Shown one piece after another: positions 11,401 through 19,539 of a stretch of 21,435 nt of DNA. The position numbers were made by a program, and so were the translations under genes. How positions within the stretch are numbered: the stretch's first letter is position 1; every line of letters begins with the position of its first letter. Origin of the DNA: a virus; the IMG/VR virus record IMGVR_UViG_3300043172_000001, positions 1 to 21,435 of that record, one strand, 5' to 3'. The notes under the pieces were generated by a model. It was not told the DNA's origin. It worked only from the letters and a program-made list of their open reading frames with translations, and searched no databases.

Positions 11401-13624
11401 TCTTTACAGAGTTCTTGAGGATTATGTTTCTGAGTCAAAAATACGAAGCAAGAATAAAAAATCTTCTTGGAAGTATGGATATGATGAGGAATTTGATTTA
11501 ATCATTATATCTAAAGATGGTACTCTAGGTGAGATTGTCATGATTAACGATTTAGTTATTGGACTTCCTTCTAATCCTATTAGAGCGAACTCAAGGAGTA
11601 CAAAGTCTGAAAATCAATACTGGGAGCGAGAGGATATCCCTAGGGAATTGGCTAAGATTAAATCTATATTTCAATGGAATGAAATGCACAGTTCTTTTAA
11701 AGATAAGTGGGTTGAGTATATTGAAAAAGAATTTGACAATAGAGAGTTAGGGTATTGGTTCATGAATAATGGATTGCCTACTTATATAACTGGAGCGCAC
11801 TACATGTATTTGCAATGGACAAGTATTGACATTGGTTATCCTGATTATAGGGATGCTAACAGAATACTTTTTTTACATTGGGAAGCATGTAAGGCTGACA
11901 AACGGAGTTTTGGTCAAGATTATTTAAAGATAAGGCGTTCAGGGTTTTCTTTTATGAGTTCTTCTGAATGTGTAAACACTGGTACTCTGGCTAAAGATGC
12001 TAGGGTTGGTATTTTATCTAAGACAGGTGGTGATGCCAAGAAAATGTTTACCGATAAAGTTGTTCCAATATCTACAAGATTACCATTTTTTTTTAAGCCT
12101 ATTCAGGATGGTATGGATAAACCAAAAACTGAATTAGCGTTTAGAGTTCCGGCATCTAAGATTACAAAAAAGAATATGTCGAACGCTACTGAAGAAGAGT
12201 TCGAGGGATTAGATACTACGATAGATTGGAAGAATACAGATGACAACTCCTATGATGGGGAAAAGTTGTTACTGCTTGTTCATGATGAATCTGGTAAGTG
12301 GTTAAAGCCAAATAATATACTAAACAACTGGCGTGTAACAAAAACTTGTTTACGTTTGGGTAGTAAGATTATAGGGAAGTGTATGATGGGTTCTACTTCG
12401 AATGCACTCAGTAAAGGTGGAGAAAATTTCAAGAAATTATATGATGATTCTAAAGTAACTAGTAGAAATGCCAATGGGCAAACCAAAAGTGGTTTGTATT
12501 CTCTTTTTATTCCTATGGAGTATAATATGGAGGGTTTTATAGACATATATGGTATGCCTGTCTTTAGAAAGCCTGATAAACCTATTCAAGGAGTGGATGG
12601 GGAACTTATAAAGAATGGTGCTTTAGACTATTGGGAGGCAGAAGTGGATTCTCTTAAGAACGACCCTGACGCATTAAATGAATTTTACAGGCAATTTCCT
12701 AGAACGGAATCTCATGCGTTTAGAGATGAGAGTAAGCAATCTTTGTTTAATCTTACTAAGATATATCAGCAGATTGATTATAATGATTCTTTGATACAAG
12801 ACAGGCATGTAACTAGGGGTTCATTTCATTGGAAAGATGGTTTGAAAGATACTAAGGTTGTATTTAGTCCTGACCAGAGAGGTAGATTTTATGTTAGCTG
12901 GACACCCAAGAAGTCTTTACAGAATAATACTATTACTAAGAATGGAATTAAGTATCCAGGAAACGAACATATAGGTTCTTTCGGTTGTGATAGCTACGAT
13001 ATATCAGGTACTGTTGGTGGAGGTGGTTCTAATGGTTCTCTTCATGGACAGACTAAGTTTAATATGGATGACGCACCAAGTAATTCGTTTTTCTTAGAAT
13101 ATATAGCTAGACCTCAAACGGCAGAGATGTTTTTTGAAGATGTACTAATGGCATGTGTGTTTTACGGTATGCCTATACTAGCAGAGAATAATAAACCAAG
13201 ATTATTATATCATTTTAAGAATAGAGGTTATAGAGGGTTCTCAATGAATAGACCTGATAAGGTTTATAACAAGCTCTCTAAGACAGAGAAAGAACTCGGA
13301 GGCATACCTAACTCATCAGAAGACATAAAACAGTCTCATGCATCAGCTATTGAGTCTTACATTGAAAAACATATTGGTTTTGATGTTGATGGAACTTACA
13401 GAGATTCTGATGAAATAGGTGATATGCCTTTCAACAGAACTCTTCAAGATTGGGCTAAATTTGATATTAACAATAGAACTAAACACGATGCCTCTATTAG
13501 TTCTGGATTAACCATAATGGCGAATCAAAAAAACCTATACACACCTCAAAAAACAGAGTCAAAAATAAGTATTAACTTTGCAAGGTATAGCAATGATAGC
13601 TCACGAAGTAAAATAATTAGATGA
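11363..13624 (+). CDS. terL: Terminase large subunit
   Basis: A 753-residue packaging motor. The ATPase has a deviant Walker A KIRRSGFS at 189-196, Walker B LLLLVHDE at 302-309 with Asp308/Glu309, and a coupling motif GSTSN at 343-347. The C-terminal RNase H-like nuclease has an early Asp543 (GSFGCDSYDISG) and a late Asp709 (TKHDASISSGL). It pumps DNA into the prohead and cuts it. No ATG is available upstream: the frame opens after TAA at 11321-11323 and the first start is GTG at 11363 (or 11366), overlapping the small subunit by 38 bases, which is unusual. The family shows many non-canonical Walker A sequences. Portal follows with an ATGA overlap. Length is on the long side for TerL but normal for crAss-like phages. 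Confidence 0.9.
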   Translation: MVDSQKNELQGSNLYRVLEDYVSESKIRSKNKKSSWKYGYDEEFDLIIISKDGTLGEIVMINDLVIGLPSNPIRANSRSTKSENQYWEREDIPRELAKIKSIFQWNEMHSSFKDKWVEYIEKEFDNRELGYWFMNNGLPTYITGAHYMYLQWTSIDIGYPDYRDANRILFLHWEACKADKRSFGQDYLKIRRSGFSFMSSSECVNTGTLAKDARVGILSKTGGDAKKMFTDKVVPISTRLPFFFKPIQDGMDKPKTELAFRVPASKITKKNMSNATEEEFEGLDTTIDWKNTDDNSYDGEKLLLLVHDESGKWLKPNNILNNWRVTKTCLRLGSKIIGKCMMGSTSNALSKGGENFKKLYDDSKVTSRNANGQTKSGLYSLFIPMEYNMEGFIDIYGMPVFRKPDKPIQGVDGELIKNGALDYWEAEVDSLKNDPDALNEFYRQFPRTESHAFRDESKQSLFNLTKIYQQIDYNDSLIQDRHVTRGSFHWKDGLKDTKVVFSPDQRGRFYVSWTPKKSLQNNTITKNGIKYPGNEHIGSFGCDSYDISGTVGGGGSNGSLHGQTKFNMDDAPSNSFFLEYIARPQTAEMFFEDVLMACVFYGMPILAENNKPRLLYHFKNRGYRGFSMNRPDKVYNKLSKTEKELGGIPNSSEDIKQSHASAIESYIEKHIGFDVDGTYRDSDEIGDMPFNRTLQDWAKFDINNRTKHDASISSGLTIMANQKNLYTPQKTESKISINFARYSNDSSRSKIIR

Positions 13625-16056
13625 GAGAAGTAAAAATATCCATAAAAACAGAAAGTTTTCCAGACCAATTTATAAAAGATTCCGTAAAAGCTACCCCTTC
13701 ATTTGGTCTTCAAATAGGTCAGGCTATTCAATACGAGTGGTTTAGAGGTCAAGGAGCAAGTTCAAGGTTTTACGACCAACAAAGAGAATTTCATAGAAGA
13801 AGAATTTATGCTAGAGGTGAGCAATCTGTAGCTAAATACAAGAATGAATTAGCTGTAGATGGAGATTTATCTTACCTTAATTTAGATTGGACTCCGGTTC
13901 CTATTCTACCTAAATTTGTAGATATAGTTGTTAACGGAATGTCTGATAGATTATTCAAGGTAAAAGCTTATTCTCAAGATGCTATGTCTCAGGAAAAGAG
14001 AAATTCATTTCAAGAAAACATACTAGGGCAGATGTTAGTTAAGCCTATTTTAGAAGATATGCAGGCTGAGACAGGAGTAAATCCTTTCAGTATGAATCCT
14101 GATGAGTTACCTAAAGATGATGATGAACTATCTTTATATATGCAGCTTAATTATAAGCCTGCTATTGAAATAGCTGAAGAGCAAGCGATTAACACTCTTT
14201 TAGACGAAAACAACTATAACGATTTAAGAAAACGACTGGATTACGATGCTACTGTTTTAGGTATTTCTATTGCTAAGCATGAGTTTTTATTAGGAGAAGG
14301 AGTGAGGGTTTCATACGTTGACCCTGCTAATGTTGTTTATAGTTACACAGAAGACCCTTACTTTAAAGATTGCTTTTATTGGGGAGAGGTAAAGACTGTT
14401 CCTGTGACGGAATTAGTTAAGATTGATCCTACATTAGAAACTGATGATTTAAAAAAGATTTCTGAATACAGTCAGAGTTGGTATGATTATACGAACCAAT
14501 CACAGAGACAAGATAATGATATTTTTACTAGAGACACTTGCACTCTTTTATATTTCAATTATAAAACAACTAAAAAAGTAGTTTATAAAAAGAAAGTTTC
14601 TGAATCAGGTAGTATTAAGATGATACAAAAGGATGATAATTTTAATCCTCCTGCTGAAATGTTAGAAGATGGAAATTTTGAAAAAATAGAAAAAACTATA
14701 GACGTTTGGTATGATGGTGTAATGGTAATGGGTACAGATATCATACTTAAGTGGGAGATGTCTGAAAATATGGTGAGACCTAAATCATCATCTCAGCATG
14801 CTATACCAAATTATATAGCAGTTGCTCCAAGAATGTACAAAGGTAATATTGAGTCTTTAGTTACAAGAATGATTCCGTTTGCTGACTTGATTCAAATTAG
14901 TCACTTAAAAATACAACAGGTTATTGCGAAAGTAGTTCCTGATGGTGTTTTTATTGATGCAGATGGTCTTAATGAAGTAGATTTAGGGACAGGAGCTTCG
15001 TACAATCCAGAGGATGCTTTAAGATTATATTTCCAAACAGGTTCTGTTATTGGTAGGTCTTATACTCAAGACGGAGATTTTAACAACGCAAGAGTTCCAA
15101 TTACACAACTTACATCTAGTTCTGGTGCAAGTAAGATGCAGATGCTTATAGGGAACTATAATCATTACATGGATATGATTCGTAATGTTACTGGGTTAAA
15201 TGAAGCAAGAGATGGTTCTAAGCCTGATTCAAATGCTTTGGTTGGTGTGCAGAAGTTAGCAGCACTTAATTCTAATACAGCTACTAGACATATACTTGAT
15301 GGTAGTCTTTATATTTACAAGACTTTATCAGAAGCTTTGACTTATAGAATTGCTGATATATTAGAATATTCTGATTTCAAAGAAGATTTTATAAATAAGA
15401 TTGGTAAATATAATGTTGGTATATTGGATCAGATTTCTGATTTGTATATTTATGATTTCGGAATTTTTGTTGAGATTGCACCTGATGAAGAACAGAGAGC
15501 TAAGCTAGAAGAGAACATACAAGTTGCTTTATCTCAAGGAGGTATAGATTTAGAAGATGCTATTGATATTAGAGAAATGAGAAATATTAAATTAGCCAAT
15601 CAGTTATTGAAACTGAAAAGAGTAAGAAAGCAAGAAAAAGCAGAGCAACAGGCTATGCAGGCTCAGGCTATGCAATCTCAGATGCAGATGCAGGTGCAAC
15701 AGATAGCTGCTCAGACTGCGGCTCAGAAGATACAGTTAGAATCTGAATCTAAGATACAGGTTAAAACAGTAGAGAATAACCTTGATATGCAAAAATTAGA
15801 AAGAGAAGCTGCTTTAAAAATGGAGTTAATGGATAAGGAGTTTAATCTTCAGATGAGTCTAAAGGGTGTGGAAATTAATTCTATACAGAAAAAAGATGAT
15901 AAGAAAGAAGAAGCTAAATCAAAAAGAATTAGTCAACAAAATACAGAGCAATCAAAATTAATCGAGCAAAGAAAAAATAATTTAGCACCTGTCAATTTTG
16001 AATCTAACGAAGACAGCCTTGATGGTTTTGACTTCGCTGAGTTCGAACCTAGATAA
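13621..16056 (+). CDS. Portal protein
   Basis: The 811-residue protein forms the twelve-fold vertex ring through which DNA enters. It follows terL and overlaps it by ATGA. The N-terminal part has the layout of Bacteroidota phage portals: EFHRRRIYARGEQSVAKYK at about 58-76 and LNLDWTPVPILPKFVDIVVN at about 86-105, a phrase I know from crAss-like portals. The centre holds the wing/stem region, including NVTGLNEARDGSKPDSNALVG. From about 660 there is a Gln/Met-rich coiled coil (EQQAMQAQAMQSQMQMQVQQ, 120 residues) and a charged C-terminal tail (NEDSLDGFDFAEFE). The long tail may reach into the capsid or scaffold. No catalytic function. Confidence 0.85.
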   Translation: MREVKISIKTESFPDQFIKDSVKATPSFGLQIGQAIQYEWFRGQGASSRFYDQQREFHRRRIYARGEQSVAKYKNELAVDGDLSYLNLDWTPVPILPKFVDIVVNGMSDRLFKVKAYSQDAMSQEKRNSFQENILGQMLVKPILEDMQAETGVNPFSMNPDELPKDDDELSLYMQLNYKPAIEIAEEQAINTLLDENNYNDLRKRLDYDATVLGISIAKHEFLLGEGVRVSYVDPANVVYSYTEDPYFKDCFYWGEVKTVPVTELVKIDPTLETDDLKKISEYSQSWYDYTNQSQRQDNDIFTRDTCTLLYFNYKTTKKVVYKKKVSESGSIKMIQKDDNFNPPAEMLEDGNFEKIEKTIDVWYDGVMVMGTDIILKWEMSENMVRPKSSSQHAIPNYIAVAPRMYKGNIESLVTRMIPFADLIQISHLKIQQVIAKVVPDGVFIDADGLNEVDLGTGASYNPEDALRLYFQTGSVIGRSYTQDGDFNNARVPITQLTSSSGASKMQMLIGNYNHYMDMIRNVTGLNEARDGSKPDSNALVGVQKLAALNSNTATRHILDGSLYIYKTLSEALTYRIADILEYSDFKEDFINKIGKYNVGILDQISDLYIYDFGIFVEIAPDEEQRAKLEENIQVALSQGGIDLEDAIDIREMRNIKLANQLLKLKRVRKQEKAEQQAMQAQAMQSQMQMQVQQIAAQTAAQKIQLESESKIQVKTVENNLDMQKLEREAALKMELMDKEFNLQMSLKGVEINSIQKKDDKKEEAKSKRISQQNTEQSKLIEQRKNNLAPVNFESNEDSLDGFDFAEFEPR

Positions 16057-16074
16057 CGTGTTATAAAAATTATG

Positions 16075-16082
16075 TATCTTTG
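16075..16082 (+). promoter_or_regulatory. Bacteroidota-type -7 promoter box (TATCTTTG)
   Basis: TATCTTTG lies 20 bases before the ATG of the scaffold-like gene, within the only intergenic gap between portal and capsid genes. No TTTG at -33 spacing. It would allow the scaffold and capsid genes to be transcribed more than terminase and portal, as their stoichiometry requires. Confidence 0.5.
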
Positions 16083-16102
16083 CAAATAAAATTAAATCAA
16101 AA

Positions 16103-17182
16103 ATGGGAATAACAGTAAAAGAAGTATCGGTAATAGAAGAGAAGTCAGTTCAAGAGATTGAATCTCAATTGCTTGAAAAGCACGAAGAGGAAATGGAATC
16201 TATGGATGCTGAAAAAGCTCCTGAAGCTCCTGAAGCTCCTGAAGCTCCTGAAGCAATAGAATTGAATGAGGATGACGTTCTTTCATTTATTAAGAATAAA
16301 TACGGTAAAGATGTGTCGTCATTAGATGAGCTAACTGCCGAAAGAGAATCTTCAGAGTTAGAACTTCCTGAAGATGTGTCTGCTTATTACAAGTATAAGC
16401 AAGAAACAGGAAGAGGTATAGAAGACTTTGTTAATTTAAACAGAGATGTAGACTCTATAGACTCGGATAGATTACTAAGAGATTATCTTTCAATTACTGA
16501 AGATGGTTTAGATGCTGATGATATCAGCGATTTAATGGATGAATATTCTTATGATGAAGATTTTGATGAGGAGTCCGATATTAAAAGAAAGAAATTAAAC
16601 AAGAAAAAAGAAATTGCTAAAGCTAAGAAATACTTTAATCAGCAGAAAGAAAAATACCGTATTCCTCTTGAGTCAAGTGGGGATGCTATTTCTAAAACTG
16701 ACGAAGGGTATGAAGAGTATAAGCAGTATGTAGAGGCGGCAAAGACAATACAGGAAGAGAATCAACGTAAGTCAGACTGGTTTTCAAACCAAACTGACAA
16801 AGTGTTTTCTGATGGATTCAAAGGTTTTGAGTTCAAATTAGATGAAAACTCTGTTGTGTTTAATCCGGGAGACGCTGCAGAGCTAAAAAACATACAATCG
16901 AATCCTCAGAACTTTATTAATAAGTTTTTGGATGACAAAGGTATGATTAGTGATGCTGTTGGATACCATAAGTCTTTAGCTGTAGCGATGAACCCTGAGA
17001 AGTTTGCTAAGTTCTTTTATGAACAAGGTAAAGCAACAGCGACTGATGGAGTAATGAAGAACATGAAAAACATAAACATGTCTGAAAGAAAATCAGGAGA
17101 GGTTACTTCTAAAGGTGGAACTCAGATTAGAGCCATAAATGCAGACTCAGGAAAAGGCTTAAAAATAAGGAGTAGAAAATAA
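16103..17182 (+). CDS. Scaffolding-like protein
   Basis: The 359-residue protein sits between portal and major capsid, where scaffolds usually are, and has the composition expected: very acidic and Lys-rich, mostly helical, without TM or signal. Residues 1-60 include four PEA repeats (about 40-50). The centre, about 135-200, is Asp/Glu-rich (DDISDLMDEYSYDEDFDEES) and then strongly basic (KRKKLNKKKEIAKAKKYFNQ). The C-terminal third has GMISDAVGYHKSLAVAMNPE and a basic ending GLKIRSRK, the kind of tail by which scaffolds bind capsid shells. Scaffolds are poorly conserved, so the assignment is positional. It is preceded by a promoter box. Confidence 0.75.
   Translation: MGITVKEVSVIEEKSVQEIESQLLEKHEEEMESMDAEKAPEAPEAPEAPEAIELNEDDVLSFIKNKYGKDVSSLDELTAERESSELELPEDVSAYYKYKQETGRGIEDFVNLNRDVDSIDSDRLLRDYLSITEDGLDADDISDLMDEYSYDEDFDEESDIKRKKLNKKKEIAKAKKYFNQQKEKYRIPLESSGDAISKTDEGYEEYKQYVEAAKTIQEENQRKSDWFSNQTDKVFSDGFKGFEFKLDENSVVFNPGDAAELKNIQSNPQNFINKFLDDKGMISDAVGYHKSLAVAMNPEKFAKFFYEQGKATATDGVMKNMKNINMSERKSGEVTSKGGTQIRAINADSGKGLKIRSRK
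16217..16252 (+). repeat. Four tandem GCTCCTGAA 9-mers (Ala-Pro-Glu)
   Basis: Four perfect copies of GCTCCTGAA encode an (APE)4 linker in the scaffold-like protein. Perfect identity of the copies points to recent expansion by slippage, in steps of three codons. Confidence 0.9.
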
Positions 17183-17211
17183 ATATTAAACATTAAAACA
17201 AAAAAACAATT

Positions 17212-18636
17212 ATGTCAGTACAAGCGACACCAGGGTTTAACTTACAGCCAAGTGCTGAGCAAGTAGCTCTACAATCAAACTACATTACCGATTTCGATTT
17301 TTTGAATCAGTATCTTCCAGATACTTATGAGAAAGAATTTGAAAGATATGGTAATAGAACAGTATCTTCATTCTTAAGAATGGTAGGAGCTGAAATGCCT
17401 TCTAACTCAGACCTTATCAAATGGGCAGAGCAAGGAAGACTACACATTAAATATGTAAACTGTACAACTACAGTTTTAGTAAACGCAGATACAACTACGT
17501 TTACGATTAACGATACATTAAATCCTGGTACAGGAGGTATCGCTATAAGAGTAGGTCAAACAATAATGTTGACGCCTAAAACTGTTGCTCCTTTAGCTAC
17601 AGCTACAGTAAACAAAGCAATTGTAACTGCTGTTGATACTGCTGCAGGGACTATCGAGGTAGCGTTCTACGAAGCAAACGGTATGAGTAACAGTGATGCT
17701 GCTACTATCTATGAAGTATTTATCTATGGTTCTGAATTCAAAAAAGGAACTACAGGAATGGAAGGTTCTTTAGAGGCTGACGATGAAATATTCGAAAACT
17801 CTCCAATTATCTTAAAAGATAAGTACGCAGTATCAGGTTCTGATATGGCTCAAATTGGATGGGTTGAAGTAACTACTGAAAACGGAGCTAACGGATACCT
17901 TTGGTATTTGAAGTCTGAGCATGAAACTCGTTTGAGATTTGATGACTACTTGGAAACTTCAATGATTGAAGCTGTTCCTGCTGCTACTAATTCAGGTGCT
18001 GCAGCGGCTACAGGTATTGTTGGAAACAAAGGTTCTGAAGGTGTATTCTATTCTGTTGAAAACAGAGGAAATGTATGGGCAGGAGCTAACCCTTCTGATT
18101 TAGCAGCCTTTGATACTATCATTCAAAGATTAGATAAGCAAGGTGCTATTGAAGAGAATGTATTATTCTTGGATAGAGAATTTGGTTTCAATATCGATGA
18201 TATGTTAGCAGAGCAAAACTCTTACGGTTCAGGAGGTTCATCTTACGGTCTTTTCGATAATGACAAAGAGATGGCTCTTAACTTAGGATTCACAGGATTC
18301 AGAAGAGGATACGATTTCTACAAGTCAGATTGGAAATACTTAAACGACCCAACAATGAGAGGTGGATTGGTAAATGGTAAAATCAACGGACTATTAGTTC
18401 CTGCAGGTTCTACTACTGTTTATGACCAAATCATGGGTAAAAACGCTAAGAGACCATTCTTACATGTTCGTTACAGAGCATCAGAGACTGAGAACAGACG
18501 TTACAAAACTTGGATGACAGGTTCAGCAGGAGGAGCTTCAAATAGTGATTTAGATGCTATGGAGGTTAACTTCTTGTCTGAGAGAGCTGTATGTACATTA
18601 GGTGCAAACAACTTCTTCTTATTCAAACAAGCATAA
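17212..18636 (+). CDS. Major capsid protein
   Basis: The 474-residue protein is placed after the scaffold-like gene and is the capsid protein of the HK97 type by context and sequence. The N-terminal half contains LNQYLPDTYEKEFERYGNRT (about 32-51) and SSFLRMVGAEMPSNSDLIKW, EQGRLHIKY, a block I know from crAss-like capsid proteins. An Ala/Thr-rich beta insertion (about 85-175) follows. Then GTTGMEGSLEADDEIFENSP and GANGYLWYLKSEHETRLRFD lead to the P/A-domain region (GFRRGYDFYKSDWKYL, AVCTLGANNFFLFKQA). Codons are C-ending for Asn, Phe and Tyr more often than in neighbours, fitting very high expression. No SD, an A-rich leader instead; an intrinsic terminator follows. Confidence 0.9.
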   Translation: MSVQATPGFNLQPSAEQVALQSNYITDFDFLNQYLPDTYEKEFERYGNRTVSSFLRMVGAEMPSNSDLIKWAEQGRLHIKYVNCTTTVLVNADTTTFTINDTLNPGTGGIAIRVGQTIMLTPKTVAPLATATVNKAIVTAVDTAAGTIEVAFYEANGMSNSDAATIYEVFIYGSEFKKGTTGMEGSLEADDEIFENSPIILKDKYAVSGSDMAQIGWVEVTTENGANGYLWYLKSEHETRLRFDDYLETSMIEAVPAATNSGAAAATGIVGNKGSEGVFYSVENRGNVWAGANPSDLAAFDTIIQRLDKQGAIEENVLFLDREFGFNIDDMLAEQNSYGSGGSSYGLFDNDKEMALNLGFTGFRRGYDFYKSDWKYLNDPTMRGGLVNGKINGLLVPAGSTTVYDQIMGKNAKRPFLHVRYRASETENRRYKTWMTGSAGGASNSDLDAMEVNFLSERAVCTLGANNFFLFKQA

Positions 18637-18652
18637 GCTTAAAAACTAAAGG

Positions 18653-18685
18653 TAGGGGTCGTAAATTGCGACCTCTATTTTTTTT
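18653..18685 (+). terminator. Intrinsic terminator after the capsid gene
   Basis: TAGGGGTCG (18653-18661) pairs with CGACCTCTA (18669-18677), eight Watson-Crick pairs plus one G-T, with a seven-base loop, followed by eight T residues (18678-18685). It would end or reduce transcription 16 bases after the capsid stop. Confidence 0.85.
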
Positions 18686-18713
18686 ATTATAAATCAAATA
18701 ACAATTATATTAA

Positions 18714-19457
18714 ATGAAAACAAAACACACACCAGCAGATAAAGTCTATAGATTATTATCTGATGCAGCACCATTATCATTAATGATTGCTACAAGAAGT
18801 TCTAAAAGAGTACCATTAGTATGGTACGATGAAGAAAAAAATGAAAGTAGACTACTTAGGTATGCTCGAAATCAAAAATCAGCGTTTGAAGATGAGCAAA
18901 ATGGCGAAGCAATTGTAGAGCCTATTATCTTTGAAGATGGTTTACTTATGGTCCCAAAGACCAATCCTGTATTACAACAATTCTTATCTTACCATCCTTC
19001 AAATGGAACACTGTTTATAGAGAAAGATGAAGAGAAAGATGCGTCTGAGACTGTTGAACAAATGCATATTGAGGTAGATGCCTTGGTAGCTGCAAGAGAC
19101 TTAGACATTAATCAGATAGAAATGGTTAGTATGGTTTTATTCGGAAAGAAAGCAGCAATGACTTCTACTGCCGAATTAAAAAGGGATTTATTAATTTTTG
19201 CACGAAAAGACCCTTATGGGTTTATGGATATATTAGAAGACCCTACTTTAAAATTGAGGTCTCAGGTTCAGTCATTCTTGGATAACGGAATATTGAGCAC
19301 TAGAAAGAAAAACAAGGAGGTATGGTTTAATACATCATCTAGTAAAAATAGAATGTTAATCGTTCCTTATGGTGATGATTATATAGATTCTATTGTATCT
19401 TACTTTAAAACGGATGATGGAATTGATGCTTTAAAGATGCTTGAGAGTAATCTTTAA
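18714..19457 (+). CDS. Conserved capsid-neighbour protein, unknown function
   Basis: The 247-residue soluble protein lies between two terminators directly after the capsid gene. N-terminal 105 residues are beta-rich (PLSLMIATRSSKRVPLVWYD, SRLLRYARNQKSAFEDEQNG, DGLLMVPKTNPVLQQFLSYH); the centre has FIEKDEEKDAS and a helical stretch (EMVSMVLFGKKAAMTSTAEL, LKRDLLIFARKDPYGFMDIL); the end is mixed, with VWFNTSSSKNRMLIVPYGDD. I recall similar proteins, with L-R-Y-A-x-N-Q and F-x-E-x-D-x-E-K-D-A, next to capsid genes of marine phages. Head decoration, head completion or assembly would fit; no function is established. No promoter box is visible upstream, so it probably depends on read-through from the capsid transcript. 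Confidence 0.8.
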   Translation: MKTKHTPADKVYRLLSDAAPLSLMIATRSSKRVPLVWYDEEKNESRLLRYARNQKSAFEDEQNGEAIVEPIIFEDGLLMVPKTNPVLQQFLSYHPSNGTLFIEKDEEKDASETVEQMHIEVDALVAARDLDINQIEMVSMVLFGKKAAMTSTAELKRDLLIFARKDPYGFMDILEDPTLKLRSQVQSFLDNGILSTRKKNKEVWFNTSSSKNRMLIVPYGDDYIDSIVSYFKTDDGIDALKMLESNL

Positions 19458-19481
19458 CATCATTCCAGTTGAAATGAAAAT

Positions 19482-19514
19482 AGGGTAGTCTTAAAAAGAC
19501 TACTCTTTTTTTTT
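19482..19514 (+). terminator. Intrinsic terminator after the 18714 gene
   Basis: AGGGTAGTCTT (19482-19492) pairs with AAGACTACTCT (19496-19506), eleven pairs with one G-T, a three-base loop, then a run of nine T (19506-19514). A promoter box follows four bases later, so a new transcript starts as this one ends. Confidence 0.9.
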
Positions 19515-19517
19515 GCT

Positions 19518-19525
19518 TATCTTTG
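19518..19525 (+). promoter_or_regulatory. Bacteroidota-type -7 promoter box (TATCTTTG)
   Basis: TATCTTTG lies 14 bases before the ATG of the 19540 gene and just after a strong terminator, the best-supported of the boxes by context. Upstream at -33 there is only the terminator hairpin and T-run, so no canonical TTTG is available. Confidence 0.6.
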
Positions 19526-19539
19526 TAAAAAAGTAACAC

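Noticed and set aside
11559-11750. Second + strand frame inside terL
   Set aside because: Overlaps conserved terL coding sequence in another frame and has no recognisable features.
12280-12546. Minus-strand ORF inside terL
   Set aside because: Antisense to the conserved ATPase region of the large terminase; no recognisable product.
11095-18707. Shared AACAATTA before the starts at 11107, 17212 and 18714
   Set aside because: All bases but one are A or T in A/T-rich leaders, so the match is weak evidence of a common signal.
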